DNA of 64,000 bases from Pseudopedobacter sp038243635 (GTDB lineage: Bacteria > Bacteroidota > Bacteroidia > Sphingobacteriales > Sphingobacteriaceae): the NCBI GenBank assembly GCA_038243635.1, contig JBBSQW010000013.1, positions 40,051 to 104,050 on the forward strand, in the 5' to 3' direction. This document shows positions 32,846 through 40,981 of this stretch, piece after piece; positions within the stretch are counted from its first letter, which is position 1; each line of letters starts with the position of its first letter. The position numbers and the translations under genes are program-made. The notes below the pieces were generated by a model that had not been told where the DNA came from, searched no databases, and saw nothing but the letters and a program-made list of their open reading frames with translations.

Positions 32846-35536
32846 ATGAATATTGCCAAGACGTATAGCCCGAGAGATTTTGAAGATAAATGGTACCAAT
32901 ATTGGATGGAGAATGATTTTTTTAAGTCTACTCCAGACGAACGTGAGCCTTATACCATTGTAATTCCTCCACCAAATGTTACTGGAGTGTTACACATGGG
33001 ACACATGCTAAACAATACGATTCAGGATGTTTTGGTTCGCCGAGCAAGAATGAGTGGTAAAAATGCTTGTTGGGTTCCGGGTACAGACCATGCTTCCATT
33101 GCAACTGAGGCTAAAGTGGTGGCAATGCTTAAAGAAAAAGGCATCGATAAAAAGGATTTATCAAGATCAGAATTTTTGGCTTACGCTTACGAGTGGAAAG
33201 ATAAATACGGAGGTATAATTTTAGATCAGCTAAAGAAATTAGGTGCTTCTTGCGATTGGAGTCGTACTTCTTTTACCATGGATCCAGCTTTATCTGAAGC
33301 TGTTATTGATACATTTATTCATCTACATAAAAAAGGACTCATTTACCGTGGCGTACGTATGGTAAACTGGGATCCACAGGGTTTAACCGCAGTTTCTGAT
33401 GAAGAAGTAATTCGTAAAGAGGTAAACCAAAAGTTGTATTACATCAAGTATCAAATAGCAAGTAGCAAGAATCAAGAGCCAGGAGGCGGAGAATCTCAAT
33501 ACTCAATACTCGATACTCAATACTTAACCATAGCTACCACCCGCCCAGAAACCATCATGGCAGATGCGGCGATTTGTGTTAATCCAAATGATGAGCGCTA
33601 CACTCACTTACATGGTAAATCTGTTTTTGTTCCTTTAATCAACAGAGAGATTCCGGTAATATTGGACGAATATGTAACCATGGATTTTGGTACAGGTTGT
33701 TTAAAAGTTACGCCCGCACATGATTTAAATGATTATGAGCTTGGTCAAAAACATAACTTACCAGTTATTGACATTTTAAATGATAACGGGACACTAAACG
33801 AAAAAGCGGAGATTTTAATTGGTGAAGATCGATTTATTGCTCGTAAGAAAATAGCGAAACTTTTAGACGAAGCTGGTCATTTAGAAAAGGTAGAAGATTA
33901 TAAATCACAAGTTGGTTTTTCTGAAAGAACCGACGCTGCTATTGAACCGAAGCTTTCTATGCAGTGGTTTTGTAACATGAGCGAAATGGCTGGTCCGGCT
34001 TTAGATTATGTAAATAATGGTGATGTTAAAATAATTCCAGACAAGTTCATAAACACTTACCGCCATTGGATGGAGAATGTGAAGGACTGGTGTATTTCTC
34101 GCCAGTTATGGTGGGGACAACAAATCCCAGCATGGTATGCACCAAACGGAGCTGTTATGGTTGCAAAAACTGCGGAAGAAGCTTTAGTTCAGTTTAAGTT
34201 AGATCCTCATCACTCCTTATTAAAGGTGGAGGATTTAATCCGCGATGAAGACGTAGTTGATACTTGGTTTTCTTCTTGGTTATGGCCAATTTCGGTATTT
34301 GACCCAACAGTTTGCGGTAATCCGGAAGCTGAAGGAAATGCAGACATTAACTATTACTACCCAACAAATGATTTGGTAACGGCACCAGAAATACTTTTCT
34401 TTTGGGTGGCGAGAATGATTATGGCAGGGCATGAATTTAGAGGTGAAGCGCCATTTAAAAATGTTTACTTAACAGGAATTGTTAGGGATAAGTTAGGACG
34501 TAAAATGTCTAAATCTTTAGGGAATTCGCCAGATCCTTTAGATTTAATAGAGAAATATGGTGCTGACGGTGTTAGAGTAGGAATGTTACTTTGCTCGCCA
34601 GCTGGAAATGACATTATGTTTGATGAATCTTCTTGTGAGCAAGGAAGAAACTTCGCCAATAAAATATGGAATGCTTTTAGGTTAATTAAAGGTTGGGAAG
34701 TGGACGCTAGTTTGCCAAACCCAAATGAAACGACTATTAATTGGTTCGAATCAAGATTCAACGAAGCATTAGCAGAAATTGAATCTAACTTCAAATCGTA
34801 CCGTTTATCGGAAGCTTTAATGGCTACCTATAAATTAGTTTGGGACGATTACTGCGCTTGGTATTTAGAAATGGTAAAACCAGCTTATCAACAACCCATT
34901 GATAAAGCAACTTACGAAGCAAGTATTCAATTTTTCGAAAGAATTTTAAAAGTGTTACATCCGTTTATGCCTTTCTTAACGGAAGAATTATGGCATGATG
35001 AGGTTTTTGGAACCCGTGGCGAAAAAGATTGTTGCATTGTTGCGCAAGTTCCAACATCTCAACAAACAAATGAAAAACTTTTAAAGGAGATTGATGCCGT
35101 TAAGCTGGTAGTTTCAGAGATACGTAATATCAGAAACAGTAAACAAATTTCTCCAAAAGAAGCACTTACTTTAGCAGTAAAAGTGAATTCTGATATTGAT
35201 TATCAGGCATACAGCAACATCATCAGTAAACTCGCAAACATATCAGAATTAAGTAATACCGATGAGAAAATTGCTGGTACTGCTACATTTATGGCTGGTA
35301 GAGATGAGTTTTTTATTCCTTTAACAGGAAGTATTGATGTGGAGGCTGAAAGAGAAAGTATCACCAAGGATATTGAATATTTACATGGCTTTTTAAAAGC
35401 AGTAAATGCAAAGCTATCTAACGAGCGTTTTGTACAAAACGCGAAGCCAGAGATTGTAGCTAATGAAGAGAACAAAAGAGCGGATGCCGAAGCTAAGATT
35501 AAGATTTTAGAAGAATCTCTAAGTGCTTTAGGGTAG
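32846..35536 (+). CDS. valS: Valyl-tRNA synthetase with a repeat-derived insertion
   Basis: Class I aminoacyl-tRNA synthetase of 896 residues that charges tRNA-Val. The HIGH motif is HMGH at residues 50-53 and the KMSKS motif is at about 553-557 (LGRKMSKSLGN). The editing domain starts at IATTRPETIMADAAICV, the anticodon-binding domain carries HPFMPFLTEELW, and a C-terminal coiled-coil arm is present. Odd feature: between YYIKYQI and YLTIATTRPET there are about 20-25 extra residues (about 203-226, Ser/Gln/Gly-rich). They are encoded by two heptad-repeat tracts (33446-33528), kept in frame. The enzyme otherwise looks intact. Confidence 0.95.
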   Translation: MNIAKTYSPRDFEDKWYQYWMENDFFKSTPDEREPYTIVIPPPNVTGVLHMGHMLNNTIQDVLVRRARMSGKNACWVPGTDHASIATEAKVVAMLKEKGIDKKDLSRSEFLAYAYEWKDKYGGIILDQLKKLGASCDWSRTSFTMDPALSEAVIDTFIHLHKKGLIYRGVRMVNWDPQGLTAVSDEEVIRKEVNQKLYYIKYQIASSKNQEPGGGESQYSILDTQYLTIATTRPETIMADAAICVNPNDERYTHLHGKSVFVPLINREIPVILDEYVTMDFGTGCLKVTPAHDLNDYELGQKHNLPVIDILNDNGTLNEKAEILIGEDRFIARKKIAKLLDEAGHLEKVEDYKSQVGFSERTDAAIEPKLSMQWFCNMSEMAGPALDYVNNGDVKIIPDKFINTYRHWMENVKDWCISRQLWWGQQIPAWYAPNGAVMVAKTAEEALVQFKLDPHHSLLKVEDLIRDEDVVDTWFSSWLWPISVFDPTVCGNPEAEGNADINYYYPTNDLVTAPEILFFWVARMIMAGHEFRGEAPFKNVYLTGIVRDKLGRKMSKSLGNSPDPLDLIEKYGADGVRVGMLLCSPAGNDIMFDESSCEQGRNFANKIWNAFRLIKGWEVDASLPNPNETTINWFESRFNEALAEIESNFKSYRLSEALMATYKLVWDDYCAWYLEMVKPAYQQPIDKATYEASIQFFERILKVLHPFMPFLTEELWHDEVFGTRGEKDCCIVAQVPTSQQTNEKLLKEIDAVKLVVSEIRNIRNSKQISPKEALTLAVKVNSDIDYQAYSNIISKLANISELSNTDEKIAGTATFMAGRDEFFIPLTGSIDVEAERESITKDIEYLHGFLKAVNAKLSNERFVQNAKPEIVANEENKRADAEAKIKILEESLSALG
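33446..33528 (+). repeat. Two heptad tracts inside valS
   Basis: First tract: AAGTATC, AAATAGC, AAGTAGC, AAGAATC, AAGAGCC (33446-33480). Then a 13-bp link, then TCTCAAT, ACTCAAT, ACTCGAT, ACTCAAT, ACTTAAC (33494-33528). Both have an exact 7-bp register. Total length leaves the valS frame open. Confidence 0.88.
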
Positions 35537-35545
35537 TTTCTTTAG

Positions 35546-35569
35546 GTGTTAGATGGTTAGTTGGTTAGG
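35546..35569 (+). repeat. GGTTAG-type tandem octamers after valS
   Basis: Three 8-bp units ending in GTTAG (GGTGTTAG, ATGGTTAG, TTGGTTAG), just past the valS stop. The reverse-oriented relative is at 23991-24026. Confidence 0.55.
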
Positions 35570-35590
35570 GACTAAACCTTTTGAAAAACA

Positions 35591-35625
35591 AAACGGGCTG
35601 TTCCGAAAGGAGGCAGCCCGTTTTT
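35591..35625. terminator. Bidirectional terminator between valS and the convergent lipoprotein gene
   Basis: AAACGGGCTG and CAGCCCGTTT form a perfect 10-bp stem with a 13-nt loop, followed by TT on the plus strand and preceded by an A-rich run that serves the minus strand. Confidence 0.85.
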
Positions 35626-35650
35626 AGGTTTAATCACAGGGTTAATTTAT

Positions 35651-36610
35651 TTAGTCCAGTGCAGTTATTTCTGCTTGAACGGCTGCTTCGGTAGTTCCTA
35701 CCAAGGTTAAGCTTTCATTCATATTAGGTGAGATCGTTATATTCTTTTTAGCGAAGTAATACTTTCCGTCTTTTATGGAAAAAGAGATCAACTTACCTAC
35801 TGAACCAATCGGCATAGAATCATCATAACTCTTCACTTTGTTTGCACCGTCTGCAGTGTAAATTTGTACTACAACATTATCGCCATCTGCACAAAAGAAA
35901 ACAAACGTGTGGCCAGTGAATCCTCTAAAAGAAGCCATGTCGCCTGGGTTGTTTAAAACGGTTACCCTAACGGTTGTTTTTGGAGCACTTGCGTTGTAAA
36001 AAATATCACAGTTTACCCATCCTAGCATCCCGAAATCAAATCCGAAGGTGTCGCCAATTGCTTTAACTTCACGTTGCTGGTTTTGTCCTGCTGCGTTTAC
36101 TGGTGCTTGCCAAGCCATTTGGTTTGCTCCATTTACGTTTTCTACACCTTCCCAAATTTGGGTATAAGGTTGGCCTTGTGCTGGCATTTTAATGCTTAAA
36201 GGCTTGCTTAGGTTTTTATCAACGCTTACTCCATTTACTTTTGCATCAACAAATATGAAACCTTGAGAAATTAAAGGTGAGCCAGAAATGTGGTTGGTGT
36301 TGGTTCCGCTAAGCATAATAGCACTACGTTTTAACATTTCGTAAGCTTCTACTGTTACATCTCCGGTTATTGGTTCTCCATTTATTGTAAACGAATTTGG
36401 TTGTATCGTGATTTCCGTTCCGTTTGTTAATTTAAGAGTTTTAGGTAATTCAGAAGACTTTATTGAAAATTTTTGTTGCTGTGATCCCAACCTTTGGGTA
36501 AAATCTTTTGCGGTTTTTACGTCGCTAATTGGGTCAACTCTGTTTTTCTTACAAGCTGTAAACCCTATTACCGCTATTAATAATGCCGTTGCTAAATTTA
36601 ACTTATTCAT
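35651..36610 (-). CDS. Large hypothetical lipoprotein
   Basis: Secreted lipoprotein of 319 residues with lipobox GFTAC, followed by KKNRVDP. The mature part is beta-rich: LTNGTEITIQPNSFTINGEP and TGDVTVEAYEMLKRSAIML suggest an immunoglobulin-like or carboxypeptidase-regulatory-like domain seen in many Bacteroidota surface lipoproteins, but no family can be named. The frame is open to a TTG at 36634; ATG 36610 (MNKLNLATALLIAV) is chosen because it begins the signal sequence. Monocistronic and convergent with valS. Confidence 0.7.
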   Translation of the reverse strand: MNKLNLATALLIAVIGFTACKKNRVDPISDVKTAKDFTQRLGSQQQKFSIKSSELPKTLKLTNGTEITIQPNSFTINGEPITGDVTVEAYEMLKRSAIMLSGTNTNHISGSPLISQGFIFVDAKVNGVSVDKNLSKPLSIKMPAQGQPYTQIWEGVENVNGANQMAWQAPVNAAGQNQQREVKAIGDTFGFDFGMLGWVNCDIFYNASAPKTTVRVTVLNNPGDMASFRGFTGHTFVFFCADGDNVVVQIYTADGANKVKSYDDSMPIGSVGKLISFSIKDGKYYFAKKNITISPNMNESLTLVGTTEAAVQAEITALD

Positions 36611-36657
36611 AATCTTTTGATTTGGGGCAATCAAATATTGCCAAGGTTGAAATTGTT

Positions 36658-36747
36658 TTAAAATAAAAATTGGATTAATAAAAAGAGGCTTAGTACCATT
36701 GCTACGTTAACTAACATGTTGATAATGTTTCCTTCTCTAGTTCTCAT
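36658..36747 (-). CDS. Possible 29-residue single-pass membrane peptide
   Basis: A short frame on the minus strand, ATG at 36747 and TAA at 36658. It encodes a basic start (MRTREGN) followed by about 20 hydrophobic residues (MLVNVAMVLSLFLLIQFLF). The ATG is preceded by an A-rich stretch, as is usual for translated genes in this phylum, and it lies just upstream of the lipoprotein gene on the same strand. It could be a genuine small membrane protein or a chance frame; nothing beyond composition and topology supports it. Confidence 0.35.
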   Translation of the reverse strand: MRTREGNIINMLVNVAMVLSLFLLIQFLF

Positions 36748-37404
36748 TTTATTATTTTTTAAAGGTTTTCTGTAAGTATATAACCTGCGCTAAAGTTTTG
36801 TTACCCCCGGATTAAGAAAAAAATCGGAAGAGTTCTCAAGTCATTATGTGATGAGAATGTTAGTTATTTTCTGTGGAGGCTTTACATTGCAGTGTGTTAA
36901 TTTCTATCCGCCGTCATTGCGAAGTGTTCAGGCGTGGGCAAAGCGGTGCGCTGTGGTAATGTGTAGGTTATTCGCACTGTCCCGTTTTCCACTTGTTCAT
37001 AATCAAGGGATTCGTTTTTGATAGCTTGGAAATCGCCACGGCTTAAAAAGAGCTTTACAATGATGCAATAATAAATGTAGCTGAGGTTATCACTATCGCT
37101 GCGCCACTGAATCTTTGATATAATCGCGTCAGAAACTTCTAACCACTAACTAACCGTTCTTACACAAGCATCACTGTAAGCTAATGATAGAAGAAGACGG
37201 ACAGAAGTGATTCGCGTTAACGATTGAAACGACATCCTTTTTTGCTTTTTCTGCTAAAAAGATATAGTGAAAAGCGTGTTAAAACGCCATTATAAATATC
37301 ATTAAACTAGCTAACTAAAGATTATTTAGTTCTATTTCTCATTGTTTCAAAATTCAATCATTCATTTATTTCTTTCCTATATTCGCACAGAAAACATTTA
37401 GCCA
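36748..37404. other. Long intergenic region with repeat elements
   Basis: 657 bp without a credible frame. It contains the palindrome-type element at 36909-37066 and a GCGTTAACGATTGAAACG fragment at 37214-37230, also seen at 28246. The right end carries the promoter of the second ECF sigma gene, with a -7-like box TATATTCG at 37378-37385. Confidence 0.5.
36909..37066. repeat. Palindrome-containing dispersed element, copy 1
   Basis: Left end GCCGTCATTGCGAAG; right end reads, on the minus strand, CATCATTGTAAAGC then TTTTTAAGCCGTGGCGATTT. Inverted ends and the GCCGTGGC core match the copies at 43564, 59112 and 61440. No protein is encoded. Confidence 0.6.
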
Positions 37405-37977
37405 TTGGAAAAAATTCACTCAGATCAGTTTTATATAGACGGCTTAGTTGCTAATAACAGCAAAGTAATAGGGCAGATCTATACGAAGTTTGCCGATAAG
37501 GTAAAACGATATGTTTCTGCAAATAGTGGGGATGAGGATGATGCTGGAGATATATTTCAGGAATGTTTGATTGACTTATACAACCAGGCAAAATATAAGG
37601 GCTTAAAGTTAAGCTGTCCGTTTGAAGCATTTTTTATGATGGTTTGCAAACGAAAATGGTTAAATGAATTAAAAAAAAGATCAGTTATACCGGTAACAAA
37701 AAGTGAAGACGATTTATTAAATATTAGTGAGGATGTATTTCGCCAAGCTGATGAGCTCGAAGAACAACAAAGACAATCTTCTCTTTATTTAATGATGTTT
37801 GAAAAGCTATCTAAGCGTTGCCGTGAAATTATCACGTTGGCGCTATCAGATGAACATCAGGAGAAAATTGCAGAACAGCTTGGAGTTAGCTACGGTTATT
37901 TAAGGAAAAAAAAATCGGAGTGTTTGGCATCTTTAATTCAAATGATTAAAACAGAGGAGAAAAAAAGCCATGAATAA
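37405..37977 (+). CDS. ECF-type RNA polymerase sigma factor (second)
   Basis: Sigma-70 family protein of 190 residues. Region 2 has IGQIYTKFADKVKRYV and DAGDIFQECLIDLYNQAK; region 4 has LSKRCREIITLALSDEHQE and helix-turn-helix KIAEQLGVSYGYLRKKKSEC. The start is TTG at 37405, 19 nt after a -7-like box. The short sigma domain with a YGYLRKKKSEC-type recognition helix is typical of a Bacteroidota group paired with TPR-containing membrane proteins, and such a gene does follow, overlapping by 8 bp. Confidence 0.88.
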   Translation: MEKIHSDQFYIDGLVANNSKVIGQIYTKFADKVKRYVSANSGDEDDAGDIFQECLIDLYNQAKYKGLKLSCPFEAFFMMVCKRKWLNELKKRSVIPVTKSEDDLLNISEDVFRQADELEEQQRQSSLYLMMFEKLSKRCREIITLALSDEHQEKIAEQLGVSYGYLRKKKSECLASLIQMIKTEEKKSHE

Positions 37978-38704
37978 GTTTTCTAAACAAGATGTAATCA
38001 ATTATGAGGATGGCGAAATGGAAACCAACGATATTCTTGAATTTGAGGAAGCTTTGCGGCAGCACCCTGATTTGCAGGCAGACTTAAAACTTTATAGAAA
38101 TATCAAAGGGACTTTAAAACCTAACTTAGCTGCTGATGAAAGTGATTTGGCTTTTAAAGCTATCTTAAAGCAGTTTAAGTCACAACACTTTAAAAAACAA
38201 AAACCGACAGCAAAAATTATTGCATTTAGCAAGATTTGGTACGCGGCTGCGGTTTTAATAATAGGCTTATTAGTTTGGGCGCCGTGGAATAAAAATTTAT
38301 ATAATAAATACGGCGATACAGAAATGATTTCTTTTGCCGAACGAGGAAGTAACGACCAAACTGCGCAACAAGGAGCAACTGATGCTTTTAACGCCGAAAA
38401 TTATAACGAAGCAAAAGAATTGTTAACTGCCATAGTTGCCAAAGAGCCAAACAATGATATGTTCAGGTATTATTTGGGTGTTGCGCAATTAAAAGCTGAT
38501 ACGGATAATGATTTGGATGCTGCAAGAGCAAACTTAACAACAGTAGCTGCTAAAGAATCACTTTTGAAATATGATGCGATGTTTTTTATAGCTTTAAGTT
38601 ATCTTAAAGAAAAAAACAAAGTAGCGAGTAAAACTTGGCTAAATAAAATACCTCAAGACGCCAACGTATATGACAAAGCGCAAGAATTATTAAAAGATCT
38701 TTAA
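37970..38704 (+). CDS. Membrane protein with TPR-like region, putative anti-sigma partner
   Basis: Protein of 244 residues. It has a cytoplasmic N-terminus (KQDVINYEDGEMETNDILEFEEALRQHP, about residues 5-33) that resembles a short zinc-free anti-sigma segment, one membrane helix (about residues 92-106, IWYAAAVLIIGLLVW), and a periplasmic part with two to three TPR-like helical pairs (ATDAFNAENYNEAKELLTAI, DMFRYYLGVAQLK). It overlaps the sigma gene by 8 bp (translational coupling), which makes a role in controlling that sigma factor likely but unproven. Confidence 0.75.
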   Translation: MNKFSKQDVINYEDGEMETNDILEFEEALRQHPDLQADLKLYRNIKGTLKPNLAADESDLAFKAILKQFKSQHFKKQKPTAKIIAFSKIWYAAAVLIIGLLVWAPWNKNLYNKYGDTEMISFAERGSNDQTAQQGATDAFNAENYNEAKELLTAIVAKEPNNDMFRYYLGVAQLKADTDNDLDAARANLTTVAAKESLLKYDAMFFIALSYLKEKNKVASKTWLNKIPQDANVYDKAQELLKDL

Positions 38705-38935
38705 ACCTATTTCGATAAGACATAATTCTTATAAACCATTCAAAATTATTAGGCTTTCGGTATGCTGACGGCCGATCTCTGTTTTTCAAATTTTTTTTTA
38801 ACTTTTCAAATGTCCGTTAGGAAACCGAATGTTATGTTAATTTATGTTAATTATGTGGTTTTTCGATGATCTTGGTTAAACCTTAGTTTCAAAACTGCAT
38901 CATACCATCAAACAACAATAATTAAATAAAAAATT

Positions 38936-39379
38936 ATGAAAAATCTATTGAGAACATTGGCGCTATCAACCACCTTGGTTTTGGGCCTAACAATTGGAGC
39001 ATCTGCTCAAAAAGTTGATGGTGTAAACAAGACAAAAAAAGGGGAACATCCTGAATTAAACTTAACGGATGCCCAAAAGGCACAGATGAAAGCAAACCGT
39101 GAAAGCATGAAAGTAAACCAAGAAAAGTTTAATGCTTCGTTAAATGCAGATCAGAAAGCAATTATGGCAGATAAGACGCTAAAGGGAAAAGAAAGAATGG
39201 AAAAGCTGAACATAACACTTAGCGCAGAACAAAAAGCGATGTGGAAAGCAAACATGGAACAAGGCAAAAAAAATCATGAATCATTTAAATCTACTTTAAC
39301 ACCAGAGCAAAAAGAGAAGATGAAAGGTGAAAGAGGAAAACATGGCGGTAAGGAACATAGTAAAGGAAAACGCAAATAG
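38936..39379 (+). CDS. Spy/CpxP-like periplasmic protein with LTxxQ repeats
   Basis: Exported, very basic protein of 147 residues with a signal peptide (LGLTIGASAQ). The mature part repeats a Leu-[TSN]-x-[AED]-Q-K motif four times: LTDAQKAQMK, LNADQKAIM, LSAEQKAMWK and LTPEQKEKMK. It ends in a Lys/His/Gly-rich tail. The repeats are those of Spy/CpxP-type chaperones and metal or stress sensors. The protein at 52798 looks related in style. It stands alone, with a terminator. Confidence 0.75.
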   Translation: MKNLLRTLALSTTLVLGLTIGASAQKVDGVNKTKKGEHPELNLTDAQKAQMKANRESMKVNQEKFNASLNADQKAIMADKTLKGKERMEKLNITLSAEQKAMWKANMEQGKKNHESFKSTLTPEQKEKMKGERGKHGGKEHSKGKRK

Positions 39380-39399
39380 TTAGCGTTAATGATTATTTT

Positions 39400-39443
39400 A
39401 AAGCGCAGGTTTAAATAGCTTATTATTTTTCCTGCGCTTTTTG
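39400..39443 (+). terminator. Terminator of the Spy-like gene
   Basis: AAAGCGCAGG and CCTGCGCTTT form a perfect 10-bp stem with a 20-nt loop, followed by TTG. Confidence 0.75.
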
Positions 39444-39457
39444 TTGTAATAATTTTT

Positions 39458-39465
39458 CATTTTTG
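39458..39465 (+). promoter_or_regulatory. -7 box CATTTTTG, 4 nt before the BtuF-like start
   Basis: Matches TAnnTTTG except for the first base and sits 4 nt before ATG 39470; another leaderless candidate. A TTTTTG about 20 bp upstream could be the -33 element. Confidence 0.45.
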
Positions 39466-39469
39466 TTGG

Positions 39470-40258
39470 ATGCAGTTTATTGATCAGCTAAATCGTAACA
39501 TCTCTATTAATTTCCCTCCAAAACGTATCATTTCATTGGTTCCCTCACAAACGGAGCTTTTATTCGATTTGGGTTTAAACGAAGAAGTTGTAGGTATTAC
39601 TAAGTTTTGTATCCATCCGAAAGATAAATTTAAAGCCACAGAGAAAGTAGGAGGGACTAAGAAGTTAGATATTCAAAAAATAAGAGCGCTAAAACCTGAT
39701 TTAATTATTGGCAACAAGGAAGAGAACCAACAAGAAGATATTGAACTTTTGATGCAGGAGTTTCCGATTTGGATGAGTGATATTTATAATTTAAACGATG
39801 CGGTAGATATGATTAGCAGAATAGCAGCGCTAGTTGGTAGAAAAGATGAGGGGACGCTGATGGCTAATGAAGTAAAGGCAAATTTTAAGGAGCTTTTACA
39901 TAACGTTGATCAAATCCATTTGAAGAGCATAGCTTATTTTATTTGGCATCAGCCTAATATGTTGGCGGGTAAAAACACTTTTATTGATGAGATGCTAGTT
40001 TATTGTGGATGTAAAAATATAATCGATTTAAATAGATACCCCAGTTTAACTCCGACGGAATTAGGAGATTTGAGGCCAGAAATTGTGTTTTTATCTTCGG
40101 AACCTTACCCGTTTTCAAAAAAACATGTCTCATATTTTGAAAACATTTGGCCTAATGCGAAGGTGGAATTGGTTGATGGAGAGATGTTTAGCTGGTACGG
40201 AAGCAGATTGCTGAAATCAGCCTCCTATTTTGAGCAATTAAAAATGAAATTATTTTAG
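39470..40258 (+). CDS. BtuF-like helical-backbone metal/cobalamin-binding protein without signal peptide
   Basis: Protein of 262 residues of the periplasmic-binding-protein type III family. RIISLVPSQTELLFDLGLNEEVVGITKFC is near the N-terminus, then PDLIIGNKEENQ and a C-terminal lobe with LTPTELGDLRPEIVFLSSEPYPF. Such proteins bind cobalamin, haem or ferric siderophores for ABC import. This one has no signal peptide: residue 1 is followed directly by the core, and no upstream in-frame start adds one. No ABC permease or ATPase is adjacent. Its last four codons lie inside a duplicated segment shared with the tRNA-Leu promoter region. Confidence 0.8.
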   Translation: MQFIDQLNRNISINFPPKRIISLVPSQTELLFDLGLNEEVVGITKFCIHPKDKFKATEKVGGTKKLDIQKIRALKPDLIIGNKEENQQEDIELLMQEFPIWMSDIYNLNDAVDMISRIAALVGRKDEGTLMANEVKANFKELLHNVDQIHLKSIAYFIWHQPNMLAGKNTFIDEMLVYCGCKNIIDLNRYPSLTPTELGDLRPEIVFLSSEPYPFSKKHVSYFENIWPNAKVELVDGEMFSWYGSRLLKSASYFEQLKMKLF

Positions 40259-40343
40259 TAAACCGTCTGAAGATTAAAAGCTAAATCATAGGTTTGCAAA
40301 CCAAAATAATCACTCACTGTTTTGGAAAAAAATCTTAAATGCG
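40247..40343 (+). repeat. Duplicated tRNA-Leu promoter and leader, copy 1 (orphan)
   Basis: About 80% identical to 41888-41986 with an offset of 1641 bp and no indel over most of its length. It keeps the -7 box TAGGTTTG (40289-40296), a -33 position reading TCTG (40266-40269) with the same 19-bp spacing, and a weakened leader hairpin CCAAAA...TTTTGG (40301-40325). Identity stops at GCG, the first three bases of the tRNA, so no tRNA follows here. Confidence 0.85.
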
Positions 40344-40443
40344 CCACTACACTTCACATTGAAAAGCGCATCTGTATCTGCTGCAGCGAAATATGGTAAT
40401 TTATGTAGAGGTAGAAAGAATTATTTCCAAACAATAATAGAAT

Positions 40444-40968
40444 ATGCGATATATACTTTTAATTTTTGTAACTGTTTTTTTCATAAAAAGCATTTACGCT
40501 CAGGAACCTTCTTTAAGACAAGGTTATTTTAACAAAACCAAAATAGCAATTGCTATTCGTACTAATACGTCTCCATCCAATAAAAAGGAAGGCAATGGTA
40601 CAGAAATTACTACCATAAATGGCTTCCATTTAAATAATAAACTATCTCTAGGCTTAGGTATAAGTGCTACATCTTACATCAACCCTACTGTTAGTACTTA
40701 TCCTGTTTTTGCAAATGTTCATTATTATATCAAAGACACACGGAAAACTCCATTTATATTTGGTAATCTGGGATATAACATTCCACCCAGTAACAGCTAT
40801 AAAGGAGGGGTGTTGATGGAAGTTGGTGGGGGATACAATCTCAAATTAGGCAAAAAAATAGCATTAACGCCAGAACTCTCTTACAAATATCAAGATTTTA
40901 AATTTAAAGCATCAGATGGTAAATTAGCTTTAAGCTCTATATCGATGGGTATTGGTCTTCTTTTTTAG
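40444..40968 (+). CDS. Exported beta-barrel-like protein, 174 residues
   Basis: Signal peptide MRYILLIFVTVFFIKSIYAQ, then a mature part made of short alternating strands (LSLGLGISATSY, VLMEVGGGYNLKLG, SSISMGIGLLF) ending in Leu-Phe, typical of small eight-stranded outer-membrane proteins. No family name can be given. The gene lies about 150 bp downstream of the orphan tRNA-type promoter, which may drive it, and has its own terminator. Confidence 0.65.
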   Translation: MRYILLIFVTVFFIKSIYAQEPSLRQGYFNKTKIAIAIRTNTSPSNKKEGNGTEITTINGFHLNNKLSLGLGISATSYINPTVSTYPVFANVHYYIKDTRKTPFIFGNLGYNIPPSNSYKGGVLMEVGGGYNLKLGKKIALTPELSYKYQDFKFKASDGKLALSSISMGIGLLF

Positions 40969-40981
40969 TTCTAAATATTCT

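Noticed and set aside
40258..40443. A decayed tRNA after the orphan promoter
   Set aside because: Similarity to the native locus stops after the first three tRNA bases; the following 100 bp show no tRNA stems.
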